From Muribaculaceae bacterium (GTDB lineage: Bacteria > Bacteroidota > Bacteroidia > Bacteroidales > Muribaculaceae), in assembly GCA_029051525.1 (NCBI GenBank), contig JAIDKG010000062.1, positions 1 through 61,886 of the forward strand: DNA of 61,886 bases. Reading direction: 5' to 3'. Under the pieces are notes generated by a model that worked only from the letters and a program-made list of their open reading frames with translations, was not told the DNA's origin and searched no databases. This document shows, piece after piece, positions 46,769 through 53,760 of this stretch; position 1 is the stretch's first letter, and each line of letters starts with the position of its first letter. The translations under genes were made by a program, and so were the position numbers.

Positions 46769-47260
46769 ATGACAAGATACTACTATCTCGGTCCCGGCAA
46801 TCAGCCGCAGGGTCCGATTCTACCCACAGAATTTCTCAGCCACGGCCTCAACGCCGACTCGCAGGTATGTCCCGAAGGGGGCACACAGTGGCTCCCGCTA
46901 CGCGACGTGCCCGGCTTAGTCAACTATCTCCAGCAGTCGCCGGTAGGTAATGCACCTCAGGCACCCTACGGTGGAGCCCCCTATGGTCAGGGTATGCCCG
47001 GCAGCGTGCCTCCGCCCAACTATATGGTATGGGCTATCCTGACCACTATCCTCTGCTGTCTCCCCTTCGGCATAGTGGCTATTGTGAAAGCCTCACAGGT
47101 CAACAACCTCTGGATGGCCGGTCGCACAGCCGAGGCCATGGAATCGAGCCGTGCGGCCAAAACATGGAGCATCGTCGCCGGCGCGAGCGGTTTCGTAGGG
47201 GGTGTAATCTATGGGATATTCCTGATTTTCTACGGAGTGGCACTCGGCAGCGCGTATTGA
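46769..47260 (+). CDS. GYF_2/CD225 (dispanin-like) membrane protein
   Basis: This 163-residue protein has an N-terminal GYF_2 (DUF4339-like) domain (YYYLGPGNQPQGPILPTEF... TQWLPLRDVPGL, residues 3-50). A Pro/Gly/Gln-rich linker follows, then a CD225-like two-helix module (NYMVWAILTTILCCLPFGIVAIVKASQVNNLWMAGRTAEAMESSRAAKTW) with a final hydrophobic helix. The cellular role is unknown. It is followed after 6 bp by a DUF2752 gene, a pairing often seen in Bacteroidetes. Confidence 0.85.
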   Translation: MTRYYYLGPGNQPQGPILPTEFLSHGLNADSQVCPEGGTQWLPLRDVPGLVNYLQQSPVGNAPQAPYGGAPYGQGMPGSVPPPNYMVWAILTTILCCLPFGIVAIVKASQVNNLWMAGRTAEAMESSRAAKTWSIVAGASGFVGGVIYGIFLIFYGVALGSAY

Positions 47261-47266
47261 TGTCAG

Positions 47267-47653
47267 GTGGCACGTAGACGCAAAATACTTTTATATGCGG
47301 CGGTCGTTGCTACGGCCGTCGCTATTTATCTCATCTGGCGGTTTAACCCCACCGATGCCGCGTGGATGCCGAAATGTGTGATCCACAGTCTTACGGGGCT
47401 GCAATGCCCCGGATGCGGCATAACCCGCGCCATCCACGCCGCCCTTCACGGAAATTTCCTACAGGCGATAGCCTATAATTACTTCCTTCTGCTCTCGCTT
47501 CCCTATCTGATGGCAGTGGCGGCCGTGAGCCTGATTCCACCGCTGAAGCGCCGGCGCCGATTGGTCAGGATTGTGGCCGGACCGGAATTGGCCGTCACTT
47601 ATGTGGTGCTGTTCTGCGTATGGTTTGTGGTGCGCAACCTGCTGCATGTCTGA
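47267..47653 (+). CDS. DUF2752 membrane protein
   Basis: This 128-residue protein has three predicted transmembrane segments. The family signature is LTGLQCPGCGITRAIHAALHGNFLQAIAYN, with the CxxCG motif at about residues 47-51. It starts with GTG at 47267; no ATG is available in frame near the 5' end. The function is unknown, but the family is usually next to TM2/CD225-type membrane proteins, as here. Confidence 0.85.
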   Translation: MARRRKILLYAAVVATAVAIYLIWRFNPTDAAWMPKCVIHSLTGLQCPGCGITRAIHAALHGNFLQAIAYNYFLLLSLPYLMAVAAVSLIPPLKRRRRLVRIVAGPELAVTYVVLFCVWFVVRNLLHV

Positions 47654-47658
47654 CCGAC

Positions 47659-47688
47659 TTAGAGCGCGTTCCTTAGAACGCGCTCTAA
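47659..47688. repeat. Perfect inverted repeat of the GCGCTCTAA element
   Basis: TTAGAGCGCGTT (47659-47670) and AACGCGCTCTAA (47677-47688) form a 12-bp stem with a 6-nt loop, just after the DUF2752 stop. There is no T-run. It matches the repeat cluster at 23557-23632. Confidence 0.8.
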
Positions 47689-47824
47689 AATGCAACTGTC
47701 AAACTACCGCGTTTACATTTTTTGTTGGAAGCGGTCTAAAGGGTGATGAGGATTGCGTATAAAGGTGCAGGCAGCTTGCACTACCTTATTTTTATTTTTT
47801 ATTCCGTGTTTTTAACATCCCAAA

Positions 47825-47856
47825 TTGCAATTTAAAAATATATTTTCTTAAATTTG
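47825..47856 (+). promoter_or_regulatory. Promoter of the cobalamin operon
   Basis: TTG (47825-47827), a 21-nt spacer, then TAAATTTG (47849-47856), fitting the Bacteroidetes consensus. The transcript would begin about 70 nt before the riboswitch core. Confidence 0.65.
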
Positions 47857-47929
47857 CATCTGCAATGGTATCTCCTTATTATTCTCAAGAGAGGGAAACC
47901 GAATCGTTCTCTATAAAGAGCTATAGCAA

Positions 47930-48085
47930 TAATTCAGGAGATTTAAAAGGGAATCCGGTGAAAATCCGGGACAGTACCCGCTGCTGTGAATCCCATATCA
48001 AAGTCAGTTACATTAGTCATTGATGCCGTAATGGCATTGAGAAGGCGTAACTGACCGGGATAAGTCAGAAGACCTGCCTTTGCCG
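47930..48085 (+). ncRNA. Cobalamin riboswitch aptamer
   Basis: The class signature is clear: AAAGGGAATCCGGTGAAAA, then CCGGGACAGTACCCGCTGC and TGTGAATCCC, a variable stem-loop with GTCAGTTAC/GTAACTGAC arms, and the closing GTCAGAAGACCTGCC. Ligand-bound adenosyl- or hydroxo-cobalamin should repress the downstream TonB receptor operon. The kissing-loop and expression platform run on from 48086 to the terminator at 48221-48266. Confidence 0.95.
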
Positions 48086-48220
48086 TAAACAAGATTGTGC
48101 CTACGGGATTATGGGCAGTTCTTTGAGTTCCCCATTAAGTCGGGTAGCGGAGGTTCGCTCCGTTGCATCGCACTTGGGTTTCAAGGTCAGTTGACACTCC
48201 TTCGGGGGTTAGGCATATTT

Positions 48221-48266
48221 TCCCGTCTGTGTACATTCTGTTAGTACGCAGACGGGATATTTTTTT
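48221..48266 (+). terminator. Riboswitch-controlled intrinsic terminator
   Basis: TCCCGTCTGTGTAC (48221-48234) pairs over 14 bp (one mispair of T-G type) with GTACGCAGACGGGA (48244-48257), followed by TATTTTTTT. It is placed 28 bp before the TonB receptor ATG, implying transcriptional control. Confidence 0.88.
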
Positions 48267-48294
48267 CTGAGTCCTAACCTTACTAACCTTACAG

Positions 48295-50340
48295 ATGAAA
48301 CTTTTCCGGTCTTCCGGATTCTTCCGGAGCCTGACATTTCCCCTTCGCTTTACGGTGATGCTTACTGTCATCGTATACAACACTATTGACGGCATGGCTG
48401 AGCAACGGACCGATTCCATATTGCGGCAGCTTGACGAAGTAGTGGTGACGGCCCACAGGCCGAACGACGACATCATTCCGGCACAGACCCTGTCGGGTGA
48501 TGAACTGCATCGTCTGAACAGCAACAGTGTGGCAGATGCATTGAGATACTTCTCAGGCGTGCAGGTGAAGGATTACGGTGGAGTGGGTGGTATCAAGACG
48601 GTCAATATCCGGTCGATGGGTACCAACCATACAGGAGTGGTATACGATGGTGTGGAACTTGGCAATGCCCAGAACGGGCAGATTGACCTCGGGCAGTTTT
48701 CGCTTGACAACATAGAGGCCATATCGCTCTATAACGGGCAGAAAAGCGAGATACTGCAGCCTGCAAAGGATTTCGGCTCGGCCGGAACTATCTATATGCG
48801 TACCCGCATTCCGGTATTCAGGGAGGGGGAGTCATATCACGCGCGGGTCACGATGCGGACCGGATCGTTTGACCTTCTGAATCCCTCTGCTCTTATCGAA
48901 CTCAGGCTCAGCCGCCGGGTCACGGCTTCGTTAAGTGCGGAATGGGTGAATTCAAGCGGCAAATACAAATTCAGATACCGGCGTGTCAATCCCGCCGGCG
49001 AACTGGCCTATGATACCACAGCCGTGCGCCAGAACGGCGATATCAATGCCACACGCCTTGAACTCAACACCTACGGGTCGCTCCCCAACGGCTCATGGAC
49101 AGCCAAAGTATACAATTACAATTCCGAACGCGGAGTGCCGGGAGCCATCGTAAACAATGTGTGGCGCCGAGGGGAGCGCATATGGGATACCAACTCCTTC
49201 ATGCAGGGACAATATTCCGGATACTTCGGAAGATTCTCCACACTTAACACCTTTAAATATGCGTTTTACCGTACCCATTATGTAAACAACGATGACAAAC
49301 AGATAAAAATCGACAATCTGTACAGGCAGAAAGAGGTATACATCTCATCGGCCAATGAATATGGGATAAACCGATGGTGGAGGGTCTCGGCAAGTTACGA
49401 CTTCCTTTGGAATTCGCTTGATGCCGATGTATACGGATTTGTGAAACCTGACCGCATATCGCAGTATCTCTCGGTCGCGACGGCCCTGGATCTCGACCGG
49501 TTCAAGATGCAGGCCAGCGCCCTGGGCACTTTTATCCATGACAGAGTCAAGGGGCAGCAGGCTCCTGCCGACCGACACGTGCTTTCACCGGCCGTGTATA
49601 TGAACGGGTATCCGTTGAGCAACCGCGATTTCTCAATAAGGGCCTTCTATAAGAAATCGTTCAGAATGCCCACATTCAACGACCTCTATTACGCCGACAT
49701 GGGCAACTCGCAGCTATCACCCGAACGGGTGACCCAGTATAATGTAGGATTACTATATGACCATACGGCCTCATCAGCGGCATTCATAACCGCTGCAAGA
49801 GTGAGTGCCGACGTTTACTATAACCGTGTCAAAGACAAAATCGTGGCATATCCGAAGGGGCAGCAGTTCCGCTGGACGATGCTCAATCTCGGGCTTGTCG
49901 ACATCCGCGGAGCCGACCTCACCGGGCTGATTACGCTGAATCCGTGGAATGACCTCTATCTGACCCTGCGCGGGCAATATACATTTCAGAGGGCCATTGA
50001 CATTACCAATCCGGCCGACAACTATTACCGCGACCAGATACCCTATATCCCGCGTCATTCCGGCGCCGCTGTGGCCAATGCGCAATGGCGGGGCTGGAGC
50101 CTCAATTATTCCTGGATATACGTCGGCGAGAGATATAATCAGCAGGAGAATATCAGATACAACTATACGCAGCCCTGGTATACATCCGATATCTCCGTCA
50201 GCAAAGACTTTACAATCAGAAAAGTGAGCCTGCGCGGACTGATAGAAGTCAACAATCTGCTAAGTCAGGATTACGATGTGATACTTAATTATCCGATGCC
50301 GAAACGTAACTACAGATTCACCCTCACCGTAGAAATATGA
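48295..50340 (+). CDS. Cobalamin TonB-dependent receptor (BtuB-like)
   Basis: This 681-residue outer-membrane receptor lies directly under a cobalamin riboswitch. It has a signal peptide (to about residue 35), a TonB-box-like LDEVVVTAHRPND, and a plug with SNSVADALRYFSGVQVKDYGGVGGIKTVNIRSMG. A 22-strand-type barrel ends in NYRFTLTVEI. It lacks an N-terminal carboxypeptidase-like domain. In Bacteroides such BtuB proteins pair with BtuG surface lipoproteins for vitamin B12 uptake, and a BtuG-like gene overlaps its stop (ATGA). B12 or another corrinoid is the likely cargo. Confidence 0.92.
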   Translation: MKLFRSSGFFRSLTFPLRFTVMLTVIVYNTIDGMAEQRTDSILRQLDEVVVTAHRPNDDIIPAQTLSGDELHRLNSNSVADALRYFSGVQVKDYGGVGGIKTVNIRSMGTNHTGVVYDGVELGNAQNGQIDLGQFSLDNIEAISLYNGQKSEILQPAKDFGSAGTIYMRTRIPVFREGESYHARVTMRTGSFDLLNPSALIELRLSRRVTASLSAEWVNSSGKYKFRYRRVNPAGELAYDTTAVRQNGDINATRLELNTYGSLPNGSWTAKVYNYNSERGVPGAIVNNVWRRGERIWDTNSFMQGQYSGYFGRFSTLNTFKYAFYRTHYVNNDDKQIKIDNLYRQKEVYISSANEYGINRWWRVSASYDFLWNSLDADVYGFVKPDRISQYLSVATALDLDRFKMQASALGTFIHDRVKGQQAPADRHVLSPAVYMNGYPLSNRDFSIRAFYKKSFRMPTFNDLYYADMGNSQLSPERVTQYNVGLLYDHTASSAAFITAARVSADVYYNRVKDKIVAYPKGQQFRWTMLNLGLVDIRGADLTGLITLNPWNDLYLTLRGQYTFQRAIDITNPADNYYRDQIPYIPRHSGAAVANAQWRGWSLNYSWIYVGERYNQQENIRYNYTQPWYTSDISVSKDFTIRKVSLRGLIEVNNLLSQDYDVILNYPMPKRNYRFTLTVEI

Positions 50341-51491
50341 AACTCCGACACTATCTACTGCCTCTTCTGACATTGCTGCTGGGGGCAGCCTCCGGTTGCC
50401 GTGAGGACGAACTCGTGGTGCCTACCGAATACGAGATAATAGGCGATGAATACCGTGATGGCGACATCAGGGGCTTTTATCTTGTGAACGAGGGAAACAT
50501 GGGATCCAATAAATGCACACTCGATTATTACGACTACTATACCGGACTGTATTCACGCAATTTCTATGCCGAGCGGAATCCCGACGTAATCAAGGAACTC
50601 GGCGATGTGGGCAACGATATCTGCATATATGGCAGCAAGCTGTATGTGGTGGTCAACTGCTCGCATAAGGTGGAAGTGCTTGATGCCCATTCCGGAATCA
50701 GGCTCGGGCAGATTGATATACCCAATTGCCGCTATGTGAGGTTTCACCGTGGACGGGCCTACGTAAGTTCATACGTCGGGCCGGTGCTCATAGATCCCAA
50801 TGCTCCCAAAGGGGCGGTATATGAAATCGATACGCTTGCCCTCGCAGTGACACGGAAGGTGACGGTAGGGTATCAGCCCGAAGAGATGGAAGTGGTGGAC
50901 GACTATATGTATGTGGCCAACTCGGGAGGTTACCGTGCTCCGGAGTACGACAATACCGTATCGGTAATACAGATGGTGGATTTCAAACAGGTGCAGCAGA
51001 TTCCGGTGGGAATCAATCTGCACAGACTAAAGAAAGACCGCTACGACAAACTGTGGGTCACGTCGCGTGGCGATTACCAGTATCGTCCGTCACGCCTGTA
51101 CGTAATGCAGAAAAAGCCCGGCTACAACCAGATGGTAGTGACCGACACAATACCGGTGGCATGCTCCAACATGGCCTTTTACGGAGATTACATGTATTAC
51201 TACGCCACGGAATGGAACAATTACACAGCATCCAATACGGTGACCTACGGCATAATCGATGTGCGTACGAAAAAAGTCATATCCGACAGTTTCATCAAGG
51301 ACGGGTCGGAGAAGGATATAACGATACCGTATGGGATCTCGGTGCATCCGGAGACGGGCGACATCTTCGTGACCGATGCGAAGAATTATGTCTCGTCAGG
51401 CACGCTATACTGTTTCAGTTCCGACGGATATAAAAAGTGGAGCGTCCGCACCGGCGATATCCCGGCACACATCACATTCCTCGCAAAATGA
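50337..51491 (+). CDS. BtuG-like surface lipoprotein, beta-propeller (DUF5074/YncE-like)
   Basis: This 384-residue lipoprotein has a lipobox AASGC with Cys21, followed at once by acidic REDE, a surface-export-like signal in Bacteroidetes. The rest is repeated propeller blades such as GDVGNDICIYGSKLYVVVNCSHKVEVLD, VDDYMYVANSGGY and PYGISVHPETGDIFVTDAKNY. This is the layout of BtuG, which binds B12 with very high affinity above BtuB. The ATG overlaps the receptor stop. Binding residues cannot be assigned by eye. Confidence 0.88.
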   Translation: MKLRHYLLPLLTLLLGAASGCREDELVVPTEYEIIGDEYRDGDIRGFYLVNEGNMGSNKCTLDYYDYYTGLYSRNFYAERNPDVIKELGDVGNDICIYGSKLYVVVNCSHKVEVLDAHSGIRLGQIDIPNCRYVRFHRGRAYVSSYVGPVLIDPNAPKGAVYEIDTLALAVTRKVTVGYQPEEMEVVDDYMYVANSGGYRAPEYDNTVSVIQMVDFKQVQQIPVGINLHRLKKDRYDKLWVTSRGDYQYRPSRLYVMQKKPGYNQMVVTDTIPVACSNMAFYGDYMYYYATEWNNYTASNTVTYGIIDVRTKKVISDSFIKDGSEKDITIPYGISVHPETGDIFVTDAKNYVSSGTLYCFSSDGYKKWSVRTGDIPAHITFLAK

Positions 51492-52696
51492 AGAAGATCG
51501 ACTTTACAGCCGCTGCATCATTACTGATGGCAGCTCCTCTGCTCTGCTGCTGTGAGAGAGAGATACCGATGGTGAATCTCGGTATAGATGATGTGTACTA
51601 CATATCGCGTATGCAGAAACTTGACCTGCGCCCGGCGCTTACCGGCGAGCGCTACGAATGGTATGTCGACGGCGAGTGTGTGAGTCAGGATAAGGATTAC
51701 ATCTTCCTCGCCGCCAGGGAGGGGGATTACCGCGTGGAGCTGAAGATCATCGACCCCGCCACACCATTTGACTTCGCGTTTGATGTGCATGTGCTCCATG
51801 AAGAGGTAGAATACAGTCCGTACATCGCCACCGTGTATGAATATTGTCCGGCTCCGGGGCAGTTCATAAATGAAATGCCCCGCTATGAGGAAGGCGACAC
51901 CTATGCGTCCATGCTGCAGAAAGCTGAGGAATCGATATCCGGCACCAACGATATCATGATTTCCCTCGGAGGATACGGAGGATATGTGACCTTCGGGTTC
52001 GATCATACGGTAATCAATGTGCCCGGTGAGTATGATTTCAGAATCTGGGGCAACTGTTTCTACGAGTTGCTGCAACCTGACAGGAAAGGAGGGTCGGCTG
52101 AGCCGGGAATTGTCATGGTCAGTTACGACACCAACTGCAACGGTCTGCCCGATGATGAGTGGTATGAACTCGCAGGAAGTGAATATTACTCACCGGCCAC
52201 ACTTCACTCATATTCCATCACATATCACCGTCCGGATCCTGACCGGGAAATCATAGCCGACGACGAGAACAGCCTGAGCGACATCCTATACATCGGCTGG
52301 AGCGACAGCTGCGGAGAAGAAGGATATATGGCCAAAAACATTTTCCACACGCAGGATTATTACCCAAAATGGATTGCGGCGGATGAAATCTCATTCTCGG
52401 GAACCCGGCTCCCCGCGAACGGCGAAGATATAAGTGGCTATGGGGCATATTACGTGCTGTACAGTTTCCCCTGGGGATATGCCGACAATCACCCTAATGA
52501 ATATGCCGACCTCAACTCCTTCGACATATCATGGGCCGTGGATGCCGAGGGCAGAAGCGTCAGTCTGCCGGGAGCGGATTTCATACGCGTATATACGGGT
52601 GTAAATCAATACTGCGGTTGGCTCGGCGAAACATCCACCGAATTAAGCCGTGCGCAGGACCTGCATATATCGCTCCCATCGATTCCTGCGCCGTGA
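51488..52696 (+). CDS. PKD-like cell-surface lipoprotein of the B12 operon
   Basis: This 402-residue lipoprotein has three consecutive cysteines at residues 20-22, followed by EREI. Residues about 40-105 (LDLRPALTGERYEWYVDGECVSQDKDYIFLA) look like a PKD/Ig-type sandwich. The remainder (GGYGGYVTFGFDHTVINVPGEYDFRIWGN, NCNGLPDDEWYELAGSEYY) resembles a Bacteroidetes cell-surface family found in B12-linked loci. It overlaps the preceding stop as ATGA. The role (corrinoid capture or structural support) is unknown. Confidence 0.72.
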   Translation: MKKIDFTAAASLLMAAPLLCCCEREIPMVNLGIDDVYYISRMQKLDLRPALTGERYEWYVDGECVSQDKDYIFLAAREGDYRVELKIIDPATPFDFAFDVHVLHEEVEYSPYIATVYEYCPAPGQFINEMPRYEEGDTYASMLQKAEESISGTNDIMISLGGYGGYVTFGFDHTVINVPGEYDFRIWGNCFYELLQPDRKGGSAEPGIVMVSYDTNCNGLPDDEWYELAGSEYYSPATLHSYSITYHRPDPDREIIADDENSLSDILYIGWSDSCGEEGYMAKNIFHTQDYYPKWIAADEISFSGTRLPANGEDISGYGAYYVLYSFPWGYADNHPNEYADLNSFDISWAVDAEGRSVSLPGADFIRVYTGVNQYCGWLGETSTELSRAQDLHISLPSIPAP

Positions 52697-52798
52697 TACG
52701 GCATGTGACCTGCGTACTGACAGTATTCCTGCCAACGGTTCACGGTATCCCGCATGGCAAAAAGAAGCATTTTTATCAATCTATAATGATGACCATTT

Positions 52799-53722
52799 AT
52801 GAGAAAACGTCTACTATTTTCAGTAATCGGAGTGTCGGTGCTGACCGCTATGGCGCATCCGATTGACTTTGACAAGATCAATGACTGGACAGGCACCGGA
52901 CCCAACCGTGCGGCTTTGATAGTGCAGTTCAATACCGGCCCGGAGCAGTCAAATCCGGGGGCTATCGTATGGGGCTACCGTTGGGAAGACGGAGCCACAC
53001 CCAACGGGGTAGACCTTGTCAAGGCAGTGGCCGGCAATTCCGAACGGCTCAGGATTCTGATACAGATGACGGGCGACATGGGATACACCCTCGATGGCGT
53101 GGGGTATTGTGCCCCCGGCCGGGAGCTGCTGCACGCTATGACCTATGACCTTGACGGAGCTGCAGCCGACCCCAGAATCTCATTCGGATTCTACGAACCC
53201 AACACATACATGGGGCAGACCTCCGCACCGGGAGCCGAAGCAGCCGATTTCGTAGCGGAGGCCATTCTGGACGCTTTGGACACACACGTAATACTCCACC
53301 CGATTGATTACACCGAATATGGCTATCCGGCCTATGATTACGACTGGTGGGATATCAACGATGATGCCGCCGGCATATGGAATGCCGGATGGTACGACGG
53401 ATACTGGAGCTATTGGACCGGGCAGGAAGGCGAACTTGACAATCTCGGATATTCCGGACTCGGCATGAGCAGCGTCTACCTGAAGGACGGCGATATGCAT
53501 GGATGGAAATACATATCGTTCAGCGAAGAGGATCCGGATTGGCTCCCTCCCGTCTATACAGGTGACATCACATCCTCCGCATGTATCCCGGCATCCGACG
53601 ATGACACAGCTGCGGAATACTATTCGATTACAGGCATTCGTCTGGCATCGCCTCCGGCCTCCGGCCTATATATAGAGCGCAGGGGGAGACGCACTATCAA
53701 ATGTATTGCCGGCACAAAGTAG
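52799..53722 (+). CDS. Secreted protein of the B12 operon, unrecognised
   Basis: This 307-residue protein has a signal peptide (MRKRLLFSVIGVSVLTAMAHP). An Asp/Trp/Tyr-rich body follows (PGAIVWGYRWEDGATPNGVDLVKAV, YDYDWWDINDDAAGIWNAGWYDGYWSYWTGQEG). The C-terminal EYYSITGIRLASPPASGLYIERRGRRTIKCIA resembles the Bacteroidetes sorting-tail pattern. I cannot assign a family with confidence. Its position suggests a corrinoid-related surface or periplasmic role. A 102-bp gap precedes it, with no promoter seen. Confidence 0.7.
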   Translation: MRKRLLFSVIGVSVLTAMAHPIDFDKINDWTGTGPNRAALIVQFNTGPEQSNPGAIVWGYRWEDGATPNGVDLVKAVAGNSERLRILIQMTGDMGYTLDGVGYCAPGRELLHAMTYDLDGAAADPRISFGFYEPNTYMGQTSAPGAEAADFVAEAILDALDTHVILHPIDYTEYGYPAYDYDWWDINDDAAGIWNAGWYDGYWSYWTGQEGELDNLGYSGLGMSSVYLKDGDMHGWKYISFSEEDPDWLPPVYTGDITSSACIPASDDDTAAEYYSITGIRLASPPASGLYIERRGRRTIKCIAGTK

Positions 53723-53760
53723 ATAAGATTGTTCAATAATATCAATAACAACTAATTGAA

